NCBI GenBank assembly: GCA_016191285.1 | Contig: JACPPA010000031.1 | Location: 1-61,812, forward strand | Source of the DNA: Gammaproteobacteria bacterium | Lineage (GTDB): Bacteria > Pseudomonadota > Gammaproteobacteria > Ga0077536 | DNA: 61,812 nucleotides | Direction of reading: 5' to 3' | Shown: piece by piece, positions 25,793 through 34,487 of the stretch | How the letters are laid out: each line of letters opens with the position of its first letter | How positions within the stretch are numbered: position 1 is the stretch's first letter | The notes under the pieces: model-generated | What the model was told of the DNA's origin: nothing | The model's input: the letters and a program-made list of their open reading frames with translations, nothing else | Database searches by the model: none | Position numbers and translations under genes: made by a program

Positions 25793-27418
25793 ATGTCCGC
25801 CACCCAATCAACGATCATTTCGAAAACCTCGGTTCGGACCCTCGACGCCATTGTCGTCGGTGCCGGTTTCGCGGGTCTTTATATGCTGCACAGCCTGCGG
25901 AAGCTCGGCCTCAATGCCCGTATTTATGAGGCGGCAAGCGGTCCAGGGGGTACGTGGTTTTGGAATCGTTATCCCGGGGCGCGTTGCGATATTCCCAGTC
26001 TCCAGTATTCGTATCAGTTCTCCGACGATCTGCAACAGGAGTGGGAATGGGCCGAGCGCTATGCATCGCAGCCCGAAATTCTGAAATACGTCGAGCACGT
26101 GATCGAGCGCTTCAAGCTCCGCCCGGATATTCAGTTCAATACACGCGTCCAAGCCGCGCATTTAGACGAAGCCGCTGGCCGTTGGCAGATCCAAACGAGC
26201 ACCGGCGAAACGGTTTCCGCGAAATTCTGCATCATGGCGACCGGGTGCCTGTCCTCGACCAATGTGCCGGATTTCAAAGGTCTCGATTCATTCCGCGGCA
26301 AGTTCTATCACACGGGCCAATGGCCGCACGAGGGAGTCGACTTCACCGGACAACGCGTGGCCGTCATCGGTACGGGGTCGTCTGCCGTGCAGTCCATTCC
26401 GCTGATCGCGGCGCAAGCAGCCCAACTAACCGTCTTTCAACGCACGGCTAATTTCTCGGTGCCTGCGCACAATGCGCCACTCGATCCGGCGGAGCAAAAA
26501 CGGGTCAAGGCCAACTATGACGAATTACGTACGGCGGGCAAGAATCAGCTCTTGGCGTGGGATATCGACCCCAATGCCAAACTCGCTGCCGATGCCACGC
26601 CAGCCGAAATTCGCGCCGAATGCGAACGGCGTTGGCGGATGGGTGGCCTGTATTTCTACGGCGTGTTCGCGGATCTGTTGATCAACCCGGAATCAAATCG
26701 CGTATTGGCCGAGTTCATCCGCGACAAGATCCACGAACAAGTCAAAGATCCGGCGGTGGCTGAATTACTGTCGCCGAAAACGGTGTTGGGTTGTAAACGT
26801 ATTTGCGCCGACACTGACTACTTCCAAACTTATAACCGCGAGAATGTCTTGTTGGTCGATATCAGTAAATCCGGTATCGATGAGATTACGCCGCAAGGCC
26901 TGCGTGTGGGCGGCAGGGATTACGCCTTCGATGCCATCGTGTTTGCGACCGGCTTCGACGCGATGACCGGGTCGATCAATCGCGTGGATGTGCGCGGTCG
27001 CCACGGTCAAAAGCTCAAAGACAAATGGGCCGCCGGCCCGCGCACGTATTTAGGGTTATCTTCCGCCGGATTTCCGAACTTCTTCATCATCAGCGGCCCG
27101 GGTAGCCCGTCGGTGTTGACCTGCATGATAACGTCGATCGAGCAACACGTTGAATTCATCACCGAGTGCATCGACTACCTGCGCAAGCACCGGCTCGCGC
27201 ATATCGAGGCGACCGTCGAGGCCGAAAATCGGTGGGTGGAACACGTGAATGAAGTGGCTGGGAGCACGCTCTTCAATTCCTGTAGCTCGTGGTATTTAGG
27301 CGCCAATGTCCCGGGTAAGCCGCGAATTTTTATGCCCTACGTCGGGTTTCCTCCGTACGTTGCGAAATGCAATGAGATCGTTGCCAAGGGTTACGAGGGG
27401 TTTGCATTAACCGCTTAA
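25793..27418 (+). CDS. Baeyer-Villiger monooxygenase 3 (CHMO-like)
   Basis: FAD/NADPH class B monooxygenase of 541 residues. The motifs are GAGFAG (23-28), GGTWFWNRYPGARCD (52-66), the fingerprint FRGKFYHTGQWPH (167-179), the NADP loop GTGSSA (193-198) and CKRICADTDYFQTYNREN. The last differs from the usual KRPPLD form, so the active-site wall may differ from that of BVMO 2. The C-terminal GPGSPSVLTCM and ANVPGKPRIFMPYVG match the family. A CAGGAGATC ribosome site precedes the ATG. It is followed by REP repeats and no cotranscribed gene. It is a close paralogue of BVMO 2, 5 kb upstream. Confidence 0.95.
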   Translation: MSATQSTIISKTSVRTLDAIVVGAGFAGLYMLHSLRKLGLNARIYEAASGPGGTWFWNRYPGARCDIPSLQYSYQFSDDLQQEWEWAERYASQPEILKYVEHVIERFKLRPDIQFNTRVQAAHLDEAAGRWQIQTSTGETVSAKFCIMATGCLSSTNVPDFKGLDSFRGKFYHTGQWPHEGVDFTGQRVAVIGTGSSAVQSIPLIAAQAAQLTVFQRTANFSVPAHNAPLDPAEQKRVKANYDELRTAGKNQLLAWDIDPNAKLAADATPAEIRAECERRWRMGGLYFYGVFADLLINPESNRVLAEFIRDKIHEQVKDPAVAELLSPKTVLGCKRICADTDYFQTYNRENVLLVDISKSGIDEITPQGLRVGGRDYAFDAIVFATGFDAMTGSINRVDVRGRHGQKLKDKWAAGPRTYLGLSSAGFPNFFIISGPGSPSVLTCMITSIEQHVEFITECIDYLRKHRLAHIEATVEAENRWVEHVNEVAGSTLFNSCSSWYLGANVPGKPRIFMPYVGFPPYVAKCNEIVAKGYEGFALTA

Positions 27419-27434
27419 TGGCTAGTGTTGTTAT

Positions 27435-27500
27435 TGTGGGAGCGGCTTTAGCCGCGAATGGGGTTCAATAAATATTTGAAGCTCAAAGCGGCTCCCACAC
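27435..27500. repeat. REPIN-type palindromic repeat, locus 2
   Basis: TGTGGGAGCGGCTTTAGCCG, then after about 25 bp an inverted unit ending GCGGCTCCCACA. The left arm and its upstream flank (GTGTTGTTATTG) are repeated in the next locus, about 145 bp on. Confidence 0.9.
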
Positions 27501-27578
27501 AGCTCACACGCCATATCTGGTTCGCGAACTAGACTTGCCCGGGCCAGAAAGGAAATTCGGTAATCGAAGTGTTGTTAT

Positions 27579-27645
27579 TGTGGGAGCGGCTTTAGCCGCG
27601 AATGGACCTGCTTCAATGAGGATTCGCCGCTAAAGCGGCTTCCAC
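27579..27645. repeat. REPIN-type palindromic repeat, locus 3
   Basis: Same layout as locus 2, with the identical left arm and flank GTGTTGTTATTGTGGGAGCG. The right arm is CGCTAAAGCGGCTTCCAC, with one mismatch to the consensus. Two tandem REPINs fill the gap after BVMO 3. Confidence 0.9.
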
Positions 27646-27705
27646 GATGCGCCGCCAGTAGCCGGCGAATCATGCAGATTCGCGGGACGTCGTCCCGCCT
27701 AAAGC

Positions 27706-27860
27706 TCAGCGCTCGGCCTTCGGCTGCCGTTCAAATTCGGAGCTCTTGGCACACGCCAAGGCCGCATCGGTCAACCACAGAAATAACTTATTCGGACTCG
27801 CCATGTTGCCGATGAGCAGAGCGCGGTGGTACCGCCGCCAACGATGGCAATGTTGTGCAT
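27706..27860 (-). pseudogene. scrap of an FAD-binding oxidoreductase (tentative)
   Basis: From a minus-strand ATG the frame reads MHNIAIVGGGTTAL, which looks like a Rossmann FAD-binding N-terminus, and soon stops. A shifted frame then reads SPNKLFLWLTDAALACAKSS up to a stop at 27706. This suggests the two ends of a deleted flavoprotein gene. The evidence is a single 14-residue motif, so the call is weak. Confidence 0.3.
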
Positions 27861-27972
27861 GGATTTTCCGCGAGAGCTGGGCTTGACGGGGAGGTTAAAC
27901 GCTCGGTACGAGCAGCGCACCCCGTTAGGCGAACCTCGCTATACTGGCTCGAAACCCGAGATCAAGAAATTT

Positions 27973-28653
27973 ATGAGAACCATCCTCGTAATCGGCGCCG
28001 ATCGAGGGATCGGCGAAGCGCTTTGTGTCGAGCTGCAGGCGCGAGGCGATGCCGTGGTCGCGGCGTGCCTCAAGGATTCGCCGGCCCTGCGCGCGCTTGG
28101 GGTAGAAGTCGTTAGCGGTGTGGATGTGACTTCCGCTTCCGCCATCGCGGCATTGGCCTCGCGGCTCGCGGGACGCCGTCTCGACGTGTTGATTCATGTC
28201 GCCGGCGTCGTCTTCGAAGCTAAGCTCGGACACTTCGACTACGACGCCATCACTACTGAATACGCGGTTAATGCGCTGGGGCCTTTACGCGTGACGGAAG
28301 CCTTGCTCGGATCGCTAGGTGAAGGGTCGAAGATCGCAATCATCACCAGTCGTGTTGGCTCGTTGGGCGAGAACATGAGTGGCGGTTTGTACGGCTATCG
28401 CATGTCTAAAGCCGCCGCCAACATGGGCGCCATCTGTCTTGCGCACGATCTTAAGCCGCGCGGCATCGCGGTGATGGCGCTGCATCCCGGTAGTGTGCGT
28501 ACGGAGATGACACGCGGACTGACGAACGCGGCAGTTGGGCCGCTGATTGAACCGATCGACGCCGCGCGCGGCCTCCTCGCGCGTATTGATGAACTCAACC
28601 TGGACGCCACCGGGTCCTTCCGCCATGCTAACGGCGCGGTGTTGCCCTGGTAA
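27973..28653 (+). CDS. SDR family oxidoreductase (CsgA-like, short)
   Basis: A 226-residue SDR. The cofactor loop GADRGIG is at 8-14, with Ser126 and the Tyr142-x3-Lys146 pair (YRMSK) in place; the canonical NNAG is replaced by HVAG (75-78). Its length and motifs resemble the C-factor/CsgA-like branch of SDRs, which includes carbonyl reductase-type enzymes. The ATG at 27973 is chosen because the longer upstream frame has no domain content. It is followed after about 105 bp by a second SDR on the same strand. The substrate is unknown. Confidence 0.85.
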   Translation: MRTILVIGADRGIGEALCVELQARGDAVVAACLKDSPALRALGVEVVSGVDVTSASAIAALASRLAGRRLDVLIHVAGVVFEAKLGHFDYDAITTEYAVNALGPLRVTEALLGSLGEGSKIAIITSRVGSLGENMSGGLYGYRMSKAAANMGAICLAHDLKPRGIAVMALHPGSVRTEMTRGLTNAAVGPLIEPIDAARGLLARIDELNLDATGSFRHANGAVLPW

Positions 28654-28759
28654 TCGAGTCGACCAGAGGAGATCAGATGTTCGCAGTGTATGGCGTTGTT
28701 CCCGGCGTGGGTCCGCTGGTGTCGAATCCGGTGTCGATCCACCAAACCGCGGTGCGCGG

Positions 28760-29551
28760 ATGAGTGCCGGTTCCAAACTTGGCAATAGAACGGCGCTCGT
28801 CACCGGCGGCTCTTCCGGGATCGGCGCTGCAGTCGCTGAGTGCTTCGCCGCGGAAGGCGCGTTGGTAATGATCGCGGATATTGACGACGCGGGCGGCGCG
28901 GCAGTGGTCAGGGGCATCGAAGGAAAGGGCGGCCGTGCCGTGTTTCGGCATGTGGATGTCACGGTGCGGGCCGATGTGCGCGCCATGGTTCACGCTGCCG
29001 CCGCGCTCGGTGGCGGCCTTAACATTCTTTGCAATAACGCGATGAGCAATCCCAGTGATCACTACACCGTGGATGAGCGCTGGGATGTGATGCTCGAAAG
29101 CGGACTAACGGCATATTGGGCCGCCGCCACCGAAGCTGCGCCAATCCTCGCCCGCAGCGGGCACGGCGCGATCGTCAGTATCGCGTCGATCGCCGGAGCG
29201 CGTATCGGGATCGATTTCGCGAGTGAAGCCTACAGCGCGGCCAAGGCTGGGATCCTGGGTCTCACGCGCAAACTCGCTAAAAAATATGGACGCGACGGCG
29301 TACGGGCCAACGCGATTTGCCCCGGCATCATCGAGACGCCGCGGTGGCGTAGCCCGGACAGTGTGGAGCCGCAATTTGCGCGACGCTATCGCCAAATGGC
29401 GCCGCTCGGACGCTTTGGACTGCCGAGCGAAGTCGCCGCGCTGGCGTTATTTCTAGCCAGTGACGATGCCTCGTACATCACCGGCCAGGATTTAGCGATC
29501 GACGGTGGGTTTACGACGGCCTATCATTTTGAATCGATCGCTTTCGATTGA
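28760..29551 (+). CDS. SDR family oxidoreductase (classical)
   Basis: A 263-residue classical SDR with TGGSSGIG (15-22), catalytic Ser143, Tyr158 and Lys162, and the C-terminal YITGQDLAIDGGF signature. The NNAG motif has become NNAM (92-95), a mild departure at a structural position. The ATG at 28760 starts directly before the beta-1 strand; the longer frame upstream overlaps the previous SDR and is unsupported. It likely oxidises or reduces a secondary hydroxyl in the same route as its neighbours. Confidence 0.88.
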   Translation: MSAGSKLGNRTALVTGGSSGIGAAVAECFAAEGALVMIADIDDAGGAAVVRGIEGKGGRAVFRHVDVTVRADVRAMVHAAAALGGGLNILCNNAMSNPSDHYTVDERWDVMLESGLTAYWAAATEAAPILARSGHGAIVSIASIAGARIGIDFASEAYSAAKAGILGLTRKLAKKYGRDGVRANAICPGIIETPRWRSPDSVEPQFARRYRQMAPLGRFGLPSEVAALALFLASDDASYITGQDLAIDGGFTTAYHFESIAFD

Positions 29552-29641
29552 ACTAGGGAAGCCCTGCAAGAGTGCAGAGCTTCCCGCGGCACAGGGAGGT
29601 GCTATCCCACAGTGCACTTTCATAACTCGGCACGTTGCCAT

Positions 29642-29708
29642 TGTGGGAGCCGCTTTAGCGGCGAATGGGCCTTTCAATAAAGATTCGCGGCTAAAGCCGC
29701 TCCCACAA
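29642..29708. repeat. REPIN-type palindromic repeat, locus 4
   Basis: TGTGGGAGCCGCTTTAGCGG, then an inverted GCGGCTAAAGCCGCTCCCAC about 30 bp away. It lies just after the SDR gene. Confidence 0.9.
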
Positions 29709-29727
29709 AGTATTTATCCACGGAACC

Positions 29728-30023
29728 TCAATACGTCCAGGTCTCGGTGTGCGGCCGTAACTCCATCTCATTGCTCCATGCCGATTGTGGCTGGCGATGC
29801 ACCCACAAGTAGGTTTGCGCGACGTCATCGGTATTCGCCGCCTCGCGCGGATTCAACTTGTCGCCGTAGGCTTCGCGCACCACGGGCACGTCGAGTGCGC
29901 AGTCGAGGCGCAGGTGCGCAATAAGTACCCCGCTAAATCGAAACCCTCGCGCGCAAACGCCGCCGCGAGCGATTGACCCAGACTTTCGCCAGCACCGACG
30001 ATCGCACACACTGGATTTGCCAT
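29728..30023 (-). pseudogene. SDR gene with large internal deletion
   Basis: From the ATG at 30023 the frame reads ANPVCAIVGAGESLGQSLAA, a normal SDR N-terminus. A different frame then supplies the C-terminal end: NPREAANTDDVAQTYLWVH and NEMELRPHTETW, typical of SDRs that end in a W-x-x-E-L-x-x-R-P pattern. The intervening core of roughly 150 residues, including the catalytic Tyr and Lys, is missing. The junction and frame change point to an internal deletion. Directly upstream lies the second MITE-like copy. Confidence 0.78.
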
Positions 30024-30054
30024 GTCTGGTCTCCCCTAATTGAGGTCAGTTATG

Positions 30055-30222
30055 AATGGCACTTGTTTAAGTGCGGTTTACGCCGTCACCCCGTGCTACG
30101 AGCACTGGGTCCGGTGAAAAATGAATCCATTATTCGACTGTATCCCTCCCGGCGAAAGCCGGGAATTCGCCGGCATGACGAAGGGCCAGGATTGTGCATC
30201 TTTCCCGGAATTGCAGCTTAAG
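30055..30222. repeat. MITE-like element, intron-free copy
   Basis: This copy matches the element at 14.4-16.5 kb from AATGGCACTT through GTGCGGTTTACGCCGTCACC and GAAGGGCCAGGATTG to GCAGCTTAAG, but has no intron: CATGA and CGAAGGG are contiguous at 30178/30179. The outer inverted repeat GTAAACAGGTGTC is absent on both sides, so it is a shortened or older copy. It carries its own hairpin, TCCCGGCGAAAGCCGGGA, at about 30147-30164. Confidence 0.85.
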
Positions 30223-30305
30223 GAATCTCTGCAAAAGGCAACGCGGGAGAGGGGACGCTCGCAACCCCAGCATTCCACATAGAACGCATGTTACTGTGGG
30301 GCCTT

Positions 30306-31289
30306 ATGATTCCCATTTCCATCTTAGACCTCGCGCCGATCATTCAAGGCAGCAATGCCGCGCAGGCGTTTCGCAACACGCTTGATCTGGCGCAGCACGC
30401 CGAACGCTGGGGCTATCGCCGCTATTGGCTCGCCGAACATCACAACATGACCGGGATTGCGAGCGCGGCGACGGCGGTGGTCATCGGCCATGTGGCGAGC
30501 GGGACCCGGACGATTCGCGTCGGCGCTGGCGGCATCATGCTGCCGAACCATTCACCGCTTGTGATTGCCGAACAATTCGGCACCTTGGAATCGCTGTATC
30601 CGGGGCGAATCGATCTCGGCCTCGGCCGCGCACCAGGCTCGGACATGCGCACCGCGCAGGCCCTGCGCCGCGATCTTCGCTCGAACGCGGAACGCTTTCC
30701 GCAGGATGTCATGGAAATTCAGACGTTGTTGGGGCCATTGATGTCCGGTCAAGTCATCCGCGCGGTGCCCGGCATGGGTTTGCAAGTGCCGCTGTGGATT
30801 TTGGGTTCGAGCTTGTTTGGCGCGCAGGTCGCGGCGGCGTTGGGTCTGCCGTTCGCCTTCGCGTCACACTTTGCGCCGGATGCGCTGCTCGAAGCACTAC
30901 AACTTTATCGTGCGCACTTTCGTCCTTCCGCCCAATTGGATCGACCCCATGCCATGGTCGGCGTTAATGTGTTCGCCGCGGCCACCGACGCCGACGCTGA
31001 GCGGTTGTTTACGTCATTGCAGCAGCAGTTCACGAACCTGCATCGCGGCAATCCCGGGCAAATTCAGCCACCGCTGGACGACATCAATACGTATTGGTCG
31101 GCAGGGGAAAAGGACAGTGTTGAACACATGCTGACGTACGCGGTGGTGGGTGGGCCCGCCAAGGTCCGCGACAAATTGCACGCGTTCATCGCCTTGACTG
31201 AAGCCGATGAACTCATGGTCACCGCTTCGATTTATGATCACACTGCGCGCCTGCGCTCGTTTGAACTGGTGGCCGAACTCCGCCAATGA
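30306..31289 (+). CDS. LLM-class flavin-dependent oxidoreductase (MsnO8-like)
   Basis: Luciferase-like TIM-barrel monooxygenase of 327 residues using reduced FMN or F420-like flavin. The family marks are [20 protein letters not shown] (about 28-47), [20 protein letters not shown] (about 68-87) and [17 protein letters not shown] (about 99-115). These fit the MsnO8 subgroup. The ATG at 30306 is chosen because the fold starts at ISILDLAPI. It is not tightly linked to the following LLM gene (about 135 bp apart, with half a REP unit between). Confidence 0.9.
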   Translation: MIPISILDLAPIIQGSNAAQAFRNTLDLAQHAERWGYRRYWLAEHHNMTGIASAATAVVIGHVASGTRTIRVGAGGIMLPNHSPLVIAEQFGTLESLYPGRIDLGLGRAPGSDMRTAQALRRDLRSNAERFPQDVMEIQTLLGPLMSGQVIRAVPGMGLQVPLWILGSSLFGAQVAAALGLPFAFASHFAPDALLEALQLYRAHFRPSAQLDRPHAMVGVNVFAAATDADAERLFTSLQQQFTNLHRGNPGQIQPPLDDINTYWSAGEKDSVEHMLTYAVVGGPAKVRDKLHAFIALTEADELMVTASIYDHTARLRSFELVAELRQ

Positions 31290-31312
31290 AGTACCAGCGT
31301 GCCCCTGCATCT

Positions 31313-31340
31313 TAGGCGGGAGCGACTTTAGTCGCGAATA
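31313..31340. repeat. single degenerate REP unit
   Basis: GGCGGGAGCGACTTTAGTCGCGAATATT is one unpaired unit of the REPIN family, with two compensating changes in the stem (GACTTTAGTC). Confidence 0.75.
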
Positions 31341-31425
31341 TTGCATCCCCCGCAAGCCTATTCTTTGACAGGCGCTGAGTAGGTTTGTAGGTTGCGCTAA
31401 TTCAATAATAACGGAGACCGCTTTA

Positions 31426-32520
31426 ATGAAGCTGGGCTATTTCATGATGCCGTTGCATCACGTCGATCGCGACTACCACCAAACACTCAACGAGGACATG
31501 GAGGCGATCATCCATGCCGACCAGCTCGGATACACCGAAGCCTGGGTCGGTGAACATTATTCGAGCAAGGTCGAACAAATCACCTCGCCGCTGATGTTCC
31601 ATGCCAATCTCATTAGTCGCACGAAGCAAATTAAACTCGCGACCGGTGTGATGTGTCTGCCGCAGTATCATCCGGCCGTGAGTGCCGGGCAGGCCGCGAT
31701 GTTCGATCACCTGAGCGAAGGGCGTTTTATCATGGGCGTGGGTCCGGGCGGGTTGTTGTCCGATTTCGAACTGTTTGGCGTCATGGACAAAGATCGCATG
31801 GCGATGATGGAAGAGGCGCTCGATCAAATGCTCGCGATGTGGACCACCGAGCCACCGTACAAGCTGCATGGCAAACACTGGACGATCGATATGCAGAAGT
31901 GGACGCATCACGACATTAAATTGGGATATGTGCCGAAACCGTTTCAGCTCCCGCATCCGCCAATTGCGATGTCCGCGGTCAATCCGTCCTCCGGCTCGAT
32001 GAAATTCGCCGGCGCTCGAGGCTATATGCCGGTGACCGCGAATTTCATCGCAAGCTGGTGTGCGAAAACGCATTGGCCGGCCTATTGCGCCGGCGCGGCG
32101 ACTACCGACAAACCGGCCGATCCCGATCAATGGCATGTGGCGCGCAGCATTTACGTGGCGGCAACCGATGAAGAGGCGGCCGCGTTTGTGAAACACGAAG
32201 GCGGTGCGTACGACTATTACTTCGAATATCTGTACAAAATTTTTGAGCGTGGCAAGTTCAAGGCGCCCTTTGTCGAACATGCGACCGATGCTCCGGATTC
32301 TTTGAATCCACGACGGATGCGCGACTACTGTGTGATCCATGGCAGTGTCGATACCGTGGTGCGCAAGCTCCTGGCGTTCCGCGCCGAAGTCGGTCATTTC
32401 GGCACGTTGCTCTACGCCGCGCACGACTGGCTGGATAAAGCGGCGATGAAAAATTCAATGCGCTTGATGGCGGAAGAAGTGATGCCGCGGTTAAACCACG
32501 CGCTCGAGAATGTCCGATGA
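31426..32520 (+). CDS. LLM-class flavin-dependent monooxygenase
   Basis: Bacterial luciferase alpha-type flavin monooxygenase of 364 residues, probably oxygenating a cyclic ketone or fatty substrate with FMNH2 supplied by another enzyme. Marks are the N-terminal MKLGYFMMPLHHVDRDY, HADQLGYTEAWVGEHYSSK (about 31-49), TKQIKLATGVMCLPQYHP (about 66-83) and EGRFIMGVGPGGL (about 100-112). A ribosome site (CGGAG) precedes the ATG. Its stop overlaps the next start as ATGA, so it is translationally coupled to enoyl-CoA hydratase and heads a four-gene operon ending with the SRPBCC gene. Confidence 0.92.
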   Translation: MKLGYFMMPLHHVDRDYHQTLNEDMEAIIHADQLGYTEAWVGEHYSSKVEQITSPLMFHANLISRTKQIKLATGVMCLPQYHPAVSAGQAAMFDHLSEGRFIMGVGPGGLLSDFELFGVMDKDRMAMMEEALDQMLAMWTTEPPYKLHGKHWTIDMQKWTHHDIKLGYVPKPFQLPHPPIAMSAVNPSSGSMKFAGARGYMPVTANFIASWCAKTHWPAYCAGAATTDKPADPDQWHVARSIYVAATDEEAAAFVKHEGGAYDYYFEYLYKIFERGKFKAPFVEHATDAPDSLNPRRMRDYCVIHGSVDTVVRKLLAFRAEVGHFGTLLYAAHDWLDKAAMKNSMRLMAEEVMPRLNHALENVR

Positions 32521-33272
32521 AAATCGATGTGACCGAGCACGGTCCGCACATCGCCATTGTCACCATCGACAATCAACCGCGTCGCAATGCGATGACGCGT
32601 CAGATGATGGCCGACCTCGCCGCGACCTGGGATCGCCTCGAAACCTCGGCGTGCCGCTGCGTGGTGTTGACTGGAGCCGGCGATAAGGCCTTCAACGCCG
32701 GCGCCGACGTCAGCGGCGATTTGAGCGCGAGCGAAGACACCGCACGCATCATCAACCGTGCGTTACTTAAGACGTGCGCCTATCCGAAACCCATCATCGC
32801 CGCGGTCAACGGAGTGTGCGCTGGCGGTGGTGTCGAATTGATGCTGGCCAGCGACATTCGATTGGCCGTGCCCGACGCGCGCTTCGGATTACCGGAAGTG
32901 AAATGGGCAATCTATCCGTTCGGTGGCTCTACCGCGAAACTTGTCCATCAGATTAGCTATGTGCATGCCATGAAGCTCTTACTGACCGCGGAGATGATCA
33001 CCGCCGACGAAGCGGTCCGTATCAACCTCATCAATGAAATTGTGCCGAGGGAGCGATTGATGGAACGCGCGCTCGAAGTGGCGATGGCCATCGCCGCGAA
33101 CAGTCCACGCGCGGTACAGGCCGTCAAACACCACGTCAGCGCCGGCTTCGCGGCCAACGCCCTGGCACGCGAACCCGACGAACAAGTGCTGGGCGATAAA
33201 GTGCGCGCCAGCGCCGATTTTGTCGAAGGCGTGGCGGCGTTTCGCGCCAAGCGGCAACCGAACTACGAATAA
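32517..33272 (+). CDS. enoyl-CoA hydratase/isomerase family protein
   Basis: Crotonase-fold protein of 251 residues acting on acyl-CoA intermediates. The oxyanion-hole segments are GDKAFNAGADVSG (about 60-72) and GVCAGGGVELMLASDIRLAV (about 101-120). Both usual acidic residues look present, in GGGVEL and in FGLPEVKW. It overlaps the LLM stop by 4 bp and is followed after 18 bp by the CoA-transferase, so the products probably work in sequence on a CoA thioester. Hydration, isomerisation and ring cleavage are all possible in this fold. Confidence 0.92.
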   Translation: MKIDVTEHGPHIAIVTIDNQPRRNAMTRQMMADLAATWDRLETSACRCVVLTGAGDKAFNAGADVSGDLSASEDTARIINRALLKTCAYPKPIIAAVNGVCAGGGVELMLASDIRLAVPDARFGLPEVKWAIYPFGGSTAKLVHQISYVHAMKLLLTAEMITADEAVRINLINEIVPRERLMERALEVAMAIAANSPRAVQAVKHHVSAGFAANALAREPDEQVLGDKVRASADFVEGVAAFRAKRQPNYE

Positions 33273-33290
33273 TTCGAGCGAGGATTAAAG

Positions 33291-34472
33291 ATGGAACCAT
33301 TGCGTGGCATCCGTATCGTAGAAGCAACCGGCAACGCGTCCGGTCCCATGGCCACCGCGATGCTGGCGGATCAAGGCGCGGACGTGATCCGTCTGGAACC
33401 GATGGGCGCGGGCGATCCCTCACGGCATGTCGGCGGCGTGCGCGGGGGCGTCACTGCCTACACCGCGTACCTCAATCGCAATAAACGCTCGATGGCGGTC
33501 GATATAAAAAATCCGCAACTGCGGCCCTTGCTCTACAAGCTCATCGCGACTGCGGATGTGTTTGTCCAAAACTCACGGCCCGGCGCACTCGAGCGCAGCG
33601 GCTTTGGATTTGACGATCTGCATAAACTTAATCCTAAGCTCATTTATGTTTCGATCTCCGGTTTCGGCGCCACCGGACCGGGGGCGCACGAACGCGTTTA
33701 TGATCCCGTGATTCAATGTGTTTCCGGCTTCGCCGCGGCGCAGGGCACGCAGGGTGTACCGGCGCTAATGAAGACCATCGCGAGCGATAAAGTCGCCGCG
33801 TTAACTGCCGCGCAGGCAATTTCGAGCGCGTTGTTCGCGCGTGAACGGGGCAGCATCGGCGGACATCATGTCGAGCTTTCGATGCTCGACGCCAGTCTCG
33901 CGTTTCTGTGGCCCGAGGCGTACTGGAATCATAGCTTCGTTGGAACCGAAGGATTTGCGCCGAAGCCGCTGATTGGGGATTTCTACAAGCTGCTAAAGAC
34001 CACCGATGGCTACGTCACGATGATCGTGGTCGGCGACGATGAGTTCCGCGGGGCCTGCCGCACGTTCGGCACGGAAGCGATGTACGACGATCCGCGCTTT
34101 AAAACGCTCTCCGATCGTTTCGAGAATTACACGGCGATGTTCGCTGAATTCGAAAAGGCCGCGCTAAGCATGAGCACGGCAGGCCTGGTCGCGCGCATGA
34201 ATGAAGAGGATGTGCCGTGTGCGAAGGTCAATACTTTCGATGAAGCAATCATTGATCCGCGGGTCACGCATCGCGCGAGCCTCATTGAATATGAGCATCC
34301 GCAAGGCGGACGGATTCGTCAAGCGCGCTCACCGGCGATCTTCGATGGCGAGCCCAACGGCATCCGCCGCCCATCGCCGATGTTGGGCCAACACACCGAT
34401 GAATTGCTCCGCACCGTCGGTTGTTCAGACGCGGATCTCGCCGCGTTGCACGCGGCCGGCGCCGTTGGCTAA
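33291..34472 (+). CDS. class III CoA-transferase (CaiB/BaiF family)
   Basis: A 393-residue protein that moves CoA between carboxylic acids or racemises an alpha-methylacyl-CoA. It opens with LRGIRIVEATGNASGPMA and LADQGADVIRLEPMGAGDPS (about 24-43), then LNRNKRSMAVDIKNP. The catalytic Asp fits VELSMLDASLAFLWPE (about 190-205). The gene has a GAGGATTAAAG leader and continues the LLM/hydratase operon. In degradation clusters this family often activates side-chain acids or performs 2-methylacyl-CoA epimerisation; which of these applies is not decidable here. Confidence 0.92.
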   Translation: MEPLRGIRIVEATGNASGPMATAMLADQGADVIRLEPMGAGDPSRHVGGVRGGVTAYTAYLNRNKRSMAVDIKNPQLRPLLYKLIATADVFVQNSRPGALERSGFGFDDLHKLNPKLIYVSISGFGATGPGAHERVYDPVIQCVSGFAAAQGTQGVPALMKTIASDKVAALTAAQAISSALFARERGSIGGHHVELSMLDASLAFLWPEAYWNHSFVGTEGFAPKPLIGDFYKLLKTTDGYVTMIVVGDDEFRGACRTFGTEAMYDDPRFKTLSDRFENYTAMFAEFEKAALSMSTAGLVARMNEEDVPCAKVNTFDEAIIDPRVTHRASLIEYEHPQGGRIRQARSPAIFDGEPNGIRRPSPMLGQHTDELLRTVGCSDADLAALHAAGAVG

Positions 34473-34487
34473 TGTAACGAGTACGCA

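Noticed and set aside
31423-32424. 333-codon antisense frame across the LLM gene at 31.4 kb
   Set aside because: Same reason: shadow of a well-supported gene on the other strand, with no domain.
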